A stretch of 64,000 nucleotides of DNA from Agapanthus africanus (lineage: Eukaryota > Streptophyta > Magnoliopsida > Asparagales > Amaryllidaceae), in the NCBI GenBank assembly GCA_030015575.1, contig CM057337.1, positions 292,912,044 to 292,976,043 of the forward strand. The letters are read 5' to 3'. Of the stretch, positions 11,354 to 23,056 are shown one piece after another. Every line of letters starts with the position of its first letter. Positions within the stretch are counted from its first letter, which is position 1. The notes under the pieces were generated by a model. The model did no database searches. It was not told the DNA's origin and was given only the letters and a program-made list of their open reading frames with translations. The position numbers and the translations under genes are program-made.

Positions 11354-13611
11354 TGTAAGTGCACGGCGGCGTCCCGGCCGTCAATCCGACGGCCAAATGC
11401 GGAAGCGGTGATAAACATTAATTTTTCTTGAACTGGCAAACCGCCGCGCACTAATACCCGGATCGAACCATTAATTAGTCCAAGCTAACTACAAGATAGG
11501 GAATAGAGATATACCGACTGATCCAAGTCCTCCGGTCTTCTCGTCGTCGTCCCGATCTCCTGCGGAATGCTCCGGTCTCCACCTCGTCGCCGGAAGTGCA
11601 CCACATCGCCTACTTCTTTTACGGGCTCCCACCTCAATGCCGAGGCAACTCGGGCACGAAGCTGGCTAGTCGACGTGCCCAAGATTTGCTGTAGAATATC
11701 TAGTGAGCAAGTCTCATTTTGGGGTTTGTGGAATTGCCTTTGGTGGAGGGATTGAACTTGGAGCTTTTGAGAATGATCTTATAGGATTTTGCAACATGAA
11801 ATAAGCTAAAAACTCCACCAAAAAATTTGGGACAGCCCCCACTAGGGAAGTGGCCGGCCATGACTTCAAGAGAGGGAGGAATGAGAGTGGAGGTAATGGT
11901 AAAGCATGAGAAAGATATGCAATAATCCAAGGGAGAGAAAGAGAAGGCTATCATGAAAAGAATCATCATTCCAATAATTCCAACACTCAACCAACAACCA
12001 TGATAGCAAATAAAACAACACTCCAACACCACCACCATCACCTCACAAAGTCAAGCAAGAAAGGTCAAGGGATGGGCTCCATCATGAAACCATCATGATA
12101 CAAATATATGCAAAGAACACCCTCCACAAATGCCTATTTGCAACAATGCAAATAAGCCCTCCTCCACCAAACTTCGGCCCATGAACGATACAAAGGAAAT
12201 CGGCCGAAACGAAAAGCAAACTGGCAACTCCATAAAACCGTTCCTGTAATAAATTACAGGAAAACCCCGATACTGTGCATACACACCCGCATCTGTATTT
12301 CGACCGAAATACAAATGCAATAAGACAAAATCTACACTGTACTATACTCGGATCCGGCTTAAACCAAAGCCGGCTAGTAATATCCGTTCGATCCTGATCC
12401 GTGCAATACCGCACGTATCTGATCGAACCCTGCCATATATCCATACGGCCTATAGTACAAATTGTCCGATCTTGATCCGTGCAATACCGCACGTATCTGA
12501 TCGGACCTTGCCATATCTCCATACGGCCTCTACAACCTTTCGCCCGAAAGCTGAGTAACAGAATGTGGGGGACTCTAAAGACTCGTCAACACCTTGGTTG
12601 TGGATTTAACCACTAGCACGTCAGAGGTATAAGCCAATACGTAACGGGCTACCAGGTATTGACTAAAAGGGATGTCTGTGAGCGAACTCAGCCTGATAAC
12701 CCTACTGAGCCTGTCAGTGACAATATCCGTACAGTCCGGTACGTTCGTCTATGAGTATCGCATGGCGGGCCTAGGGGGTTGGTAAAAGTCAGACCCCCAA
12801 ACGCGGTACAAGTCATGTCGGAGTGTAGCCCAGAACACCCTGAGATACTACTGGAATACCTACCAGTAAATCTCCTGCCTTGGCCAAGGACTTCGTGTAA
12901 TGGCTCTCCTAGACACAGCGCGACCTCACCCCCAATACCGGGAGAGACGAACCCCTGAAGATACACTCACTGCCTCCATGTGGCTCGGGACTGTACCCAA
13001 CTAAAACCTGTTTGCACGACTCCTTTGAGCCGTGGTAGGGTAGTAATCAAAGTACAGTGGGAACTCACACGAGACAAATGACGATCCCCAGGTCGATGAA
13101 CTAACCTGCATACATGTCACCAGGGAACTGCCATCTGACGTCTGGTATATGACCAACTAGCATGTTCCCGGCGAGTCCTGTCCGGTGTACTCATAACCCA
13201 ATGAGCACATGTATACATCTTAGGTGATCCAACTGACACCAGTGGCTTGTGAGACCGGCCACCGCCCCTCGTCGGGGTCTCGACTGTATACACTAGTCTA
13301 CTCTGGAGTATCGATGCCCTGTCTCGAAACTCACACGACTAGGGACCATTTAAGGATATGCTTATAGACCCCAGCTCCCACTTATATGATCGCCCTCATA
13401 CTGCTGGTGGTCAAGCAAGAATCCTAGGGGCTCTATCAACGTGTAATAGCAACTTGTCAGGTCACCTAAAACAGTACACGATGATAAAGGTAAACCAGAT
13501 AGTATACTATCATCTCGAGTAAGACTGTCCTACCGGGATAGGTCCTCCATCAATCATTGCAATCACGTACCTGTGACCTAATAATTGACTCTGAGGGCAC
13601 TATCTCCAACA
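11354..13611 (-). repeat. 3' LTR of A
   Basis: Minus-strand start TGTTGGAGATAGTGCCC and end GTGCACTTACA. Contains a ~75-bp tandem duplication (12385-12535) in which each unit carries the small hairpin GTGCAATACCGCAC (12401-12414, 12479-12492). ORFs of up to 146 codons in it are not credible genes. Confidence 0.92.
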
Positions 13612-13624
13612 ATCTCCCACTTGC
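13612..13624 (-). other. Polypurine tract of A
   Basis: The minus strand reads GTGCAAGTGGGAGATTGTTGG across the LTR boundary. Confidence 0.8.
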
Positions 13625-13639
13625 ACTCAAGGCTAATTA

Positions 13640-16170
13640 TTGCGATGTCGCATACTCACAGCCCGTGTGATACCGAACACCCAACTCCTCTACTAGTCAG
13701 TCTCACAAAGCTCGTTAGCGAAACTATTGCGTTCGAGGAATAGCCTTAGTGAGTGGATCCGCTTTGTTGTTTCTTTCCATGTCTCTCTATATCTCAAGTT
13801 CGCGGAGAAACCCATCTTCCGAAATGAGCAATACCTGTCTTAGAATGTGTCTGGATGTCTGATGGGACATAGCTCATAAATGAACTCCAAATCCAAACTT
13901 CTTAGACTGTATCGTCAACTGAACTTAATCAGTATCCTGCGCCATGCCACCCTCAGTATTGCCTTGGACCATCTGTCCAAAATACTGCCCTTCGTCAGAA
14001 GGAAAACTATAACTCTGACAACCTCCTTGTCGTCCATGTCACCTTGGAAGCCTGGAATGATAACTGTCTCCCGAATGAGGCTGTCGTTATCATATCCCTA
14101 GAACATCCACTTATGTTCTAAAACTGCTTCCGTCTGTTTCTCCAGGATTGGATCAATGTCAACTTATTGCATCTAGTGCAAGAACAACATCTGGTGTGGT
14201 ACTTGACATCTCATGATTGACTCAATTGCCTGAGCAAGTGATCTGCCAATCATGCACGTCCCTCTCCCCTTTAGTCTGTAAGACACCTTTAGAGAGGGTG
14301 ACTCCGTCGCCTGCAGGTACACTACCATGCCAGGAGTCATTCATCCTAAATACTCATAGAATGCTGTCTAAGTACCCAGATTGGGAAACCACCCAAATCT
14401 AGATCTAAAACCATAGATCTAGTAACCAGTATGTCTGATATAAAATCCATTTCCTTTGTGGAGAAACCACTGTGTGACGACCAAAGTATAACCGACTGTA
14501 GTATAGGAGTTTCTTTTCCTACTCTGTGTATGTCATCCAGATACCAGGACATCACACCCTACTACCTTCTCAACAGATCCATCCCCTATTCTGATGAAGT
14601 CAAACCTATGACTGTCACGTCAGAAATAGATGATCTATCTCCGCTATATCTGCTTTAGTCTATAAATAGGCATAAGCTACCTGTCCACCAATACTTCCGC
14701 TGCTCCCACTGACTACGACAACCCTCTGGCAGAGTCATATAGACGTCCACTTCTAAAACTAGTTTAGAACGACGCTATACTCATCCTCCCGTCGGGTCTC
14801 GCAGCCTGGAACAACAGCAATGGTAATTGTGGGTAAATAAGAACTTCCCTGTCACCGTCCTTGAGGCTACCGTAGTACCTCTCGGGTGCCTGAAGTTACC
14901 CACCTTATCTGCGGAGTGGCCAATGGAATGTCAATCCAGATTGAATCTTTAGGTTCCTTATCAAATCTTCAGTGATCGTTTGTGGTTCTGGAATCACTTC
15001 TAGTTCTACCATACTCCCACTACTGTTTTCTGAAAAAATCCATTTTTAATAAAACTGTGGCGAGTCTGGAACAATATTGCTATTGTTCATCCAGATGGTA
15101 GAAAGTCAACCCTCGTCATAGTCTGGGTCAACCCACAAACAGCCATTAAAGAAACGTGCCTTGAGTTTTCCAGTGTCTGGTTTTAATCATAAACCGGACA
15201 ACTCCCCGTACCTTAACAACGTTAAGATATGAACTGTTCTATATCCAATATAGAAACAGAGGCACTGATTTAATTGAACCAGATTCAAATCATGCAGCTG
15301 TCTCCAGTGCATGTCAACTTAATGGAAGGAGGCCGATCAGCGTTACTCAACTTAGGAATGCTTCCAATTATGAGTAACCTGAAAGAGAAGCAAGTTCTCT
15401 TAATCACTACTATCAACTGAATACCATTGACAAGTATCTACATCTTCGATCACTTTGAAGAATCCCGATACTTGCTACACCTGGTTCTCTACTCTATTCA
15501 AATACCTATAACTTCTCAAAATTCGGACCCTGTGTTTCCTACGAAACACCTGTCTAAAAACTAGAGAAGTCATAAGTAAACCGAATATAGTACGAGGACC
15601 AACCCCTCTGTCCTGATGGACCCTGGACAACATACAATACTCTGTATAAGTCCCTTGAGTCTGAAAACTCATTCACTGTGTGTCATAGGTTGAAAACTGT
15701 ACTTATGGTTAAGAAGAATTACACCGCTGTTTAATGCTCCTTACCTAACCATCCACTGATATAGGTAAATGTCGTAGACATAATTTCAGAAAGGTATATC
15801 TCACTCTATGAAAATAGACGTACAGATATATCAATTTGAAATTGGTGCATAACTGCGGATATTCAAAACCAAATATTTGCCGACCGGCAAACAGCCCAGG
15901 TGATTTCCTCAAATATCACCGATTACAACGAATCCCGATATAATGAGGATAATCACCCAATTCCCAATAACTTACTCCCACTCATCATCTGTAAAGCCAT
16001 ACAGATATGAGAATCGTAACTGGTAAATACATACCCTGGAGTAAGTATCTAATCGGGAAATCAGTTTTCCTTTAACAGTACACAGTGAGACTGAAACATT
16101 GAAATGTTTCGATGGGGTATCCCGGTATTCCTAGTAATGCCTCTTCCAGATTCACGACTGTAACCGTATA
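13640..16170 (-). pseudogene. A pol remnant (RNase H, RT, integrase, protease), heavily decayed
   Basis: Homology with D can be followed in order but no frame longer than about 70 codons survives. RNase H similarity is at about 13735-14100; RT at 14150-14800, with the active site read as WYLDDIH (14555-14500) instead of YVDD; integrase C-terminal part at 14880-15100 and core at 15430-15640; protease at about 16000-16050. Many small indels and stops. B has the same sequence in the same degraded state, so the decay predates both insertions. Confidence 0.75.
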
Positions 16171-17040
16171 ATCCTTTGCCACCTCTCCAAATCCCTTCTT
16201 ATGTCTTTAGTCTTTACCTTCTGCACACCCCTTAGGCCAAATGGTTTTCTTCCTTCCCTACCGTTCGGCACCAGCCTATGGTTTGGAAGAAGACTATCCA
16301 ATAAGCATAATGGGTGTACTGTCTCAATCCTAGGAACACTCGTAATGCGAGAGAAGGTGAAGATAAAAGACAACCGAATAAACCTTATTCCTATTTCTCC
16401 TGGACCAGAATCCATCCCCGAACTGGAACAAGTTCCTTTCGAGTTCGTATATAACCATACGATGGAGTATCCAAATAAACTGTGGATCTTCGTAGTGATA
16501 CGGAGTGTCCTGGAGAAATACAAAGGTGATTTAGGATTGACGAAGGAATACTTGGTTTGGTCGTGAATATCTGTTGCAATTTACTTTGCCCTCTTACTAA
16601 TCCCTTGCTTTGTCTTAACCTAATACCTTCTGCACACCATCGTTATGCTAATTGGTTTTCTTCATTCCCTACCGGTCGACACCTGCCTATGGTTTGGAAG
16701 AAGACTATCCAATTTGCGTAATAGGTGTACTATCTCCTAAACCAAGGAGTACTCGCAACTTGAGAGAAGGTAAAAAGGAAAAGACAACTGAATAATCCTA
16801 TCCATTTTCTCCAGAACCGGAAACCATCCTCGAATAAATTCCTTCGAGTTCGTATCTAACCATACGATGGTTTTGTCCAATGGAAGTGGACGTTCGTAAT
16901 GATACGGGGTGTCCTGGAGAAAAGGGTAAAAGTGGGAGTGGCAATGAGGTCTGCAACTCTGACAATCCAAAAGCCAGTGTTAAGAAGGTTCGGTCAACTT
17001 GGTCACTGAGTCATAGTCTTAAGGTCTGGTCAATGGTCGC
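16171..17040 (-). pseudogene. A gag-region remnant with internal ~410-bp duplication
   Basis: Two similar segments, about 16190-16560 and 16600-16930, share TTCCCTACCG, GCCTATGGTTTGGAAGAA and a following GGTGTACT. The spacing of the TTCCCTACCG box is 411 bp. B has the same doubled arrangement at 32450-33090, shortened in its first copy. Weak similarity to the gag region of D at about 47750-47800 suggests degenerate gag. The gag start region near 17040 is closed by stops. Confidence 0.6.
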
Positions 17041-17346
17041 GGCCAAAGAGAGAGAGAAAAGAAACACTCATCGTGCACTCTAACCTAGATCAGAATGGTT
17101 ACCAATTTATCTAATCTGGAAACCTCCCACTGTACCTCAAATTCTCCTCCAAACCTGAAAGAAGAATTAGTCGGGATCACCCGAGGAGTAAACTAACTCA
17201 TCAGTGGGAATCGGGATCCAACTCTCATCGCATGATAACGTGACGGAATCCGCTCACGTCATCACACTCCAGAAGGTATGCGCATAGCTGGAAAGTTTCA
17301 GTTCTTTTGAAACTCCCGATGTGATTTCTGCCCCATGCTCTTATGA

Positions 17347-17545
17347 CCTTGGCGTGAGGTCAAAATATCATAAGTCACATGTCAAGTTCTACCCGTCATT
17401 ATCTTGGTTAATTTGAACCCATCCGTACATACCCTTGACGTAGGCCAAAATAGTAGTACGACTGTCCCAAACCAACGCATCTATCTATGCAACAGATAAA
17501 TACCCGGCAGCTACCAAACACTATGCCTTGGCGTGAGGTCAAAAT
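17347..17545 (-). repeat. Triple motif array in the A leader
   Basis: CTTGGCGTGAGGTCAAAA at 17347 and 17526, and the variant CTTGACGTAGGCCAAAA at 17433. Copy 1 is flanked by CTTATGA...TCATAAG-type arms, copy 2 by CGTAC...GTACG, copy 3 by CTATG...CATAG. Confidence 0.75.
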
Positions 17546-17695
17546 ACATAGATTGAATACTACCGAATATTTAACTGAAATGACAGAGGGCTACGAATGG
17601 TTTCTGGCGAAAACCTTTAATGTAATGAACTTGATATCGTTGAAGGAACGGATAGCTTTTTAAAAAATATAGTGACGAAAACCTTCGCTAAAGAG

Positions 17696-17890
17696 GTCAC
17701 TCACGGTGAAGGGATCTCGGCTCTTTCCCCGTAGAATGAGGTGCAGGATATTCCAAATGAATACCACGGTGCAAAGAAAAAGTAATCGGCTATAGTGAAG
17801 TTAATGCCCTGACGCAAACTTTCTGTCCAAGGGGTCACTCCCGGTGAAGGGATCTCGGCCCTTGCCTCGTCGACTGAGGAGCAGGATATT
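17696..17890 (-). repeat. Tandem 138-bp repeat pair in the A leader
   Basis: GAAGGGATCTCGGC recurs at 17708 and 17846 with shared flanks. Confidence 0.75.
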
Positions 17891-17990
17891 CCAACTGAAT
17901 ACCACGATGCAAAACAAAAGAGAACGTCCTTGCAATAACAGCTTTTTGAAAAGTGTTCCAACAACATCAGATTAGGTTTGTTTTTAACTT

Positions 17991-18018
17991 GCATTGATCC
18001 GAATCAACGCAGTCCCAT
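17991..18018 (-). other. ATGGGA-box hairpin (SL-II), A
   Basis: Minus strand: GATGGGACT then GCGTTGAT-TCGG-ATCAATGC, an 8-bp stem with one G-U pair. Confidence 0.7.
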
Positions 18019-18086
18019 CAATTGATCACACCACAAAGAACGAAAATATACTGATGTACGTATATGCCATCCGCATTCGCCACTGG

Positions 18087-18134
18087 GTCCCGTCATTACC
18101 CGTTAGGTTAGCTAACTAACGATAGAGCGGGGAC
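18087..18134 (-). other. CGTTAG hairpin (SL-III), A
   Basis: Inner arms CGTTAG/CTAACG (18101-18121) enclosed by GTCCCG/CGGGGAC (one bulge). C and D have GCCCCG-type outer arms, a paired change. Confidence 0.65.
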
Positions 18135-18273
18135 TGGACTAGCACGGATGCAAAACATATACAACATCTACTAATATATATACCAATATATTATATTCGC
18201 TCAAGGTGTGATAAAATGCAACATCACAGAAAATGTACAGCATCACAGAAACAATACAGATATCTGGGATCCC

Positions 18274-18303
18274 CGGGTTTCACAGAGCCACTACTGAAAC
18301 CCG
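18274..18303 (-). other. GGC-loop hairpin (SL-I), A
   Basis: CGGGTTTCA and TGAAACCCG pair perfectly over 9 bp around a loop that reads GTAGTGGCTCTG on the minus strand. Confidence 0.75.
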
Positions 18304-19070
18304 ACGTTCCCCTGGTCGTGTGGATAGCCTGTGCAATGAAATCCTAGACCCCTACGGGCACGGCAAGTTACCCGCCAAAACCTGAAGCGAGGCAGCCCCC
18401 TTCAGCACCGTGAATGGACCACCCAGCACTTCACGGAATCCGGTAACTCGGGCACCCCTCCTGGGTCAACCTGTACCCCCTACGAGTGCGGCGAATAGCC
18501 CGCCAATTCTAGAGTGAAGCCCCCTCCGTCTCAATGCCATGAGATGCGGGCTTGTTGCCCTCTAGAACTCGGCTATCCGTGCACCCCTCCGCGGGGTAAC
18601 CCTAGTACAGAAAGTAAAATATACATACAACGGGTACATCGACCGCAACCAGGTCGTGCCCCAAAATCATAATACAAACAGGCAGTGACGGCAGTCCACA
18701 TGTCGGACGCTCGCCCCACAATATCAAATGTACATAATACAACCACAACTGTACTAGCATTGCATCCAGGCTATCCTCCACGACCGATCCGCAACATCAC
18801 AGCAAAAACAGAACATCAACGTGAAAGTCACGTTCGCAAATCCGTCTAACCGGGCTATAGCAGTTAGACCGGATTTACCGATCGAGTGACATTCACGGTC
18901 GCAGATATAATGTAAATACTATGAAATAATGTGTTTAAAATATCCGATCGATCAAAAATTAACAAATGGGCCCCTAAGCAATACTGTAGCAGATCAGAAA
19001 ATTCTGGGCCCAATATTAATATTCCAAAACCCCTAAAATAACCCATAAAGCCTACTGGAAAAATTGTACA

Positions 19071-19153
19071 CACTGATCCATCAATACTGCGGCGGAACCG
19101 CGGCAACAAGTAGGGTTTTGCCGCTGTTCTGCGCTCCCCTGAAGAGATCAGTG
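19071..19153 (-). other. GC-rich leader hairpin, A
   Basis: Inner arms GCGGCGGAACCGCGGC (19089-19104) and a weaker complement GCCGCTGTTCTGCGC (19119-19133). Outer arms CACTGATC (19071-19078) and GATCAGTG (19146-19153) are exactly complementary. Confidence 0.7.
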
Positions 19154-19334
19154 TCTCGAATTTCTACAGTAGTCTTAGGTCTTCCAGCACAGTACTTTTA
19201 TACAACCTGAAAAATTTTTGGAGACCAAAAAATTTCAACAGAAAACTGTCGCTAGCAAAAAATGTAGATTTTGGAATTTTGGTCGATCGGAAATGCAAAA
19301 CACATTAAACCAAGCTAGACTAAGTTAATGGCGA

Positions 19335-19347
19335 GGCTCTGATACCA
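19335..19347 (-). other. Primer binding site for initiator tRNA-Met, A
   Basis: The minus strand reads TGGTATCAGAGCC one base inside the 5' LTR, complementary to the 3' end of plant initiator tRNA-Met. Confidence 0.92.
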
Positions 19348-19348
19348 C

Positions 19349-21606
19349 TGTAAGTGCACGGCGGCGCCCCGGCCGTCAATCCGACGGCCAAATGCGGAAG
19401 CGGTGATAAACTTTAATTTTTCTTGAACTGGCAAACCGCCGCGCACTAATACCCGGATCGAACCATTAATTAGTCCTAGCTAACTACAAGATAGGGAATA
19501 GAGATATACCGAATGATCCAAGTCCTCCGGTCTTCTCGTCGTCGTCCTGATCTCCTGCGGAATGCTCCGGTCTCCACCTCGTCGCCGGAAGTGCACCACA
19601 TCGCCTACTTCTTTTACGGGCTCCCACCTCAATGCCGAGGCAACTCGGGCACGAAGCTGGCTAGTCGACGTGCCCAAGATTTGCTGTAGAATATCTAGTG
19701 AGCAAGTCTCATTTTGGGGTTTGTGGAATTGCCTTTGGTGGAGGGATTGAACTTGGAGCTTTTGAGAATGATCTTGTGGGATTTTGCAACATGAAATGAG
19801 CTAAAAACCCTACCAAAAAATTTGGGACAGCCCCCACTAGGGAAGTGGCCGGCCATGACTTCAAGAGAGGGAGGAATGAGAGTGGAGGTAATGGTAAAGC
19901 ATGAGAAAGATATGCAATAATCCAAGGGAGAGAAAGAGAAGGCTATCATGCAAAGAATCATCATTCCAATAATTCCAACACTCAACCAACAACCATGATA
20001 GCAAATAAAACAACACTCCAACACCACCATCATCACCTCACAAAGTCAAGCAAGAAAGGTCAAGGGATGGGCTCCATCATGAAACCATCATGATACAAAT
20101 ATATGCAAAGAACACCCTCCACAAATGCCTATTTGCAACAATGCAAATAAGCCATCCTCCACCAAACTTCGGCCAATGAACGATACAAAGGAAATCGGCC
20201 GAAACGAAAAGCAAACTGGCAACTCCATAAAACTGGTCCCGTAATAAATTACAGGAAAACCCCGATACTGTGCATACACACCCGCATCTGTATTTCGACC
20301 GAAATACAAACGCAGTGAGACAAAATCTACACTGTACTATACTCGGATCCGGCTTAAACCAAAGCCGGCTAGTAATATCCGTTCGATCCTGATCCGTGCA
20401 ATACCGCACGTATCTGATCGAACCCTGCCATATATCCATACGGCCTATAGTACAAACTGTCCGATCCTGATCCGTGCAATACCGCACGTATCTGATCGGA
20501 CCTTGCCATATCTCCATACGGCCTCTACAACCTTTCGCCCGAAAGCTGAGTAACAGAATGTGGGGGACTCTAAAGACTCGTCAACACCTTGGTTGTGGAT
20601 TTAACCACTAGCACGTCAGAGGTATAAGCCAATACGTAACGGGCTACCAGGTATTGACTAAAAGGGATGTCTGTGAGCGAACTCAGCCTGATAACCCTAC
20701 TGAGCCTGTCATTGACAATATTCGTACAGTCCGGTCCGTTCGTCTATGAGTATCGCATGGCGGGCCTAGGGGGTTGGTAAAAGTCAGACCCCCAAACGCG
20801 GTACAAGTCGTGTCGGAGTGTAGCCCAGAACACCCTGAGATACTACTGGAATACCTACCAGTAAATCTCCTGCCTTGGCCAAAGACTTCGTGTAATGGCT
20901 CTCCTAGACACAGCGCGACCTCACCCCCAATACCGGGAGAGACGAACCCTTGAAGATACGCTCACTGCCTCCATGTGGCTCGGGACTGTACCCAACTAAA
21001 ACCTGTTTGCACGACTCCTTTGAGCCGTGGTAGGGTAGTAATCAAAGTACAGTGGGAACTCACAAGAGACAAATGACGATCCCCAGGTCGATGAGCTAAC
21101 CTGCACACATGTCACCAGGGAACTGCCATCTGACGTCTGGTATTTGACCAACTAGCATGTTCCCGGCGAGTCCTGTCTGGTGTACTCATAACCCAATGAG
21201 CACCTGTATACATCTTAGGTGATCCAACTGACACCAGTGGCTTGTGAGACCGGCCACCGCCCCTCGTCGGGGTCTCGACTGTATACACTAGTCTACTCTG
21301 GAGTATCGATGCCCTGTCTCGAAACTCACACGACTAGGGACCATTTAAGGATATGCTTATAGACCCCAGCTCCCACTTATATGATCGCCCTCATACTGCT
21401 GGTGGTCAAGCAAGAATCCTAGGGGCTCTATCAACGTGTAATAGCAACTTGTCAGGTCACCTAAAACAGTACACGATGATAAAGGTAAACCAGATAGCAT
21501 ACTATCATCTCGAGTAAGACTGTCCTACCGGGATAGGTCCTCCATCAATCATTGCAATCACGTACCTGTGACCTAATAATTGACTCTGAGGGCACTATCT
21601 CCAACA
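19349..21606 (-). repeat. 5' LTR of A
   Basis: Same length as the 3' LTR and nearly identical. Drives minus-strand transcription; I could not place a TATA box with confidence. Carries the same ~75-bp tandem duplication at about 20380-20530. Confidence 0.92.
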
Positions 21607-21661
21607 CACATCACAGATATCGCAGCAGAAACATAGATATAATGTGGGATATACTAGGACG

Positions 21662-21699
21662 TCCGTATTTAGTATTTAGCCAACAATAGAAAATACGGA
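21662..21699 (-). other. GGC-loop hairpin (SL-I), F
   Basis: TCCGTATTT pairs with AAATACGGA over 9 bp; the minus-strand loop contains TTGGCTAAA. Confidence 0.75.
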
Positions 21700-22811
21700 T
21701 TCCACAGTCGCGATGAATAGCCTAGCCCACACCATGGACCCCTACGAGAGCGGCAAGCGACCCTACCAATTCTGGAGTTTAGGAGACTCGGTCTCGACTC
21801 CTCGAGATAGCCTCCCACTGAACCCCAGAACCCGGTCACCTGTGCTCCCCTCCTTGGGTCCATCCTAATGCGGAAAAGTAAATAATATATAAGACTGGTG
21901 GCATCAGCCTCAACCTGGAAGTGCCCCAAATAAAAGAATATTACATTATATTTGAATTTACATGAATGAAAATATAAAACTCTCATCTCACATTAAAACC
22001 CCCGGCTATTCAATCGCGACAATCCTGCACATCATATCTCAGCAACACATAATATCTCATATCATCAACGTAAGTAAGTATGCATACACCGATCGTCGTC
22101 GATGTATAACAACGACAACCGGCAATACAACTACATACTACACTTACGGTCACAGAAAAGAAAGTGTAAAACTACAATATTTGGAATCCACAATCACTTT
22201 AGACATCGTAAATCCGAAATATCACATACTTCGCATTTCATGCCTAACACAATGAATTCCACATATTGTATCACATTCCAGATAAATTGACAGTATTAAA
22301 CTTTTCAAACAGATAATCAAATACCCAAAATTTCCTAAAGTGCTCAACACTTCAGCGGAGTTCAAATAATCCCAGAATATGTCACAGTACCAGTAATCCA
22401 GCCATAGAAGGGTCAAGCCAACGCCTCACATGTGGCACGCCGTACTGCCCCAAACCTGAAGGTTCAAAAGGCAGTTCAAGACGGTCACATAATCGAGTTA
22501 AGGTTTGTTGTCTTCTAGAGGGTCCACCGCTTAACTTGTACAATTTTTCCGAAAGATTTAAACCCGATAAAAATTCAACACCTGAAAATTTACAGTGCCG
22601 GGAAAAAGTGAGTTAATGATATCCGTTCAAACAGTTTAACAGTTTCTAAATATCCGGAAATAATAACGAATTTAAATATTCCGATCTAATCTACGATTAT
22701 AAAACAAACCCCAGAATACTCAACACATGAGTCAGAATAAAAATACCCATAAAATATATATCACAGAAATATGAATTACTGTGCCAAAACGATTCCTTGA
22801 TTCCTTAATAT

Positions 22812-22859
22812 TGCCGCGGTTCCGCGGCCCAAGCGAGTTACGGCCGCGGTTCCGCGGCA
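22812..22859 (-). other. GC-rich leader hairpin, F
   Basis: GCCGCGGTTCCGCGGC appears twice (22813-22828, 22843-22858) as a direct repeat. Because the unit is nearly self-complementary the copies can also pair, with two central mismatches. Confidence 0.75.
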
Positions 22860-23042
22860 GTTTGTACGGATCAGGGGCTCGTTTTTCACAGAAGTTCTTA
22901 TTTTTTTTGCTGTATTTTTCAGGTATTTTTAATTCAGAAAAAACCCAGATTTTGAAAAATATCCAGAGAGGGGGTTAACTTTGTCGGTTCGGGTTCGATC
23001 GGAGTTTTAACTTCGTAAACACGTCGCCTAATGCTCTAGCTA

Positions 23043-23055
23043 GGCTCTGATACCA
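23043..23055 (-). other. Primer binding site for initiator tRNA-Met, F
   Basis: The minus strand reads TGGTATCAGAGCC, one base inside the LTR end at 23057. Confidence 0.92.
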
Positions 23056-23056
23056 C

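Larger units (their letters stand above)
17041..19334 (-). other. A leader
   Basis: Non-coding leader between primer site and gag. Holds, from gag side to primer side, the triple motif array (17347-17545), a 138-bp tandem repeat pair (about 17696-17890), SL-II (17991-18010), SL-III (18087-18134), SL-I (18274-18303), a tandem GC-rich duplication (about 18345-18600, two units each containing CCCCTACG...GCGGC-like sequence), and the GC-rich hairpin (19071-19153). Confidence 0.75.
11354..21606 (-). mobile_element. Element A: complete but coding-dead Ty1/copia element inserted in the F leader
   Basis: Flanked by the direct duplication CACAT (11349-11353 and 21607-21611), which proves the insertion boundaries. 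LTRs are 11354-13611 and 19349-21606, both about 2258 bp, with around 40 substitutions counted by eye and no large indel. Polypurine tract and Met-tRNA primer site are present. The internal part (5.7 kb) aligns in order with copia pol but is full of stops and frameshifts. Good LTR agreement with ruined coding suggests mobilisation in trans. B belongs to the same family. Confidence 0.92.
21612..23042 (-). other. F leader, primer-proximal part
   Basis: Continues the F leader across the A insertion. Contains SL-I (21662-21699) and the GC-rich hairpin (22812-22859). No credible coding frame. Confidence 0.75.

Noticed and set aside
12082..12522. 146-codon minus-strand ORF, repeated at 20077-20517
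   Set aside because: It lies inside both LTRs of A, contains the 75-bp tandem duplication in translation, has no family resemblance and is absent as a frame from B's LTRs. Its repetition reflects LTR duplication.
13880..14101. Plus-strand short ORFs across 13880-14660
   Set aside because: Antisense shadows of the decayed pol of A.
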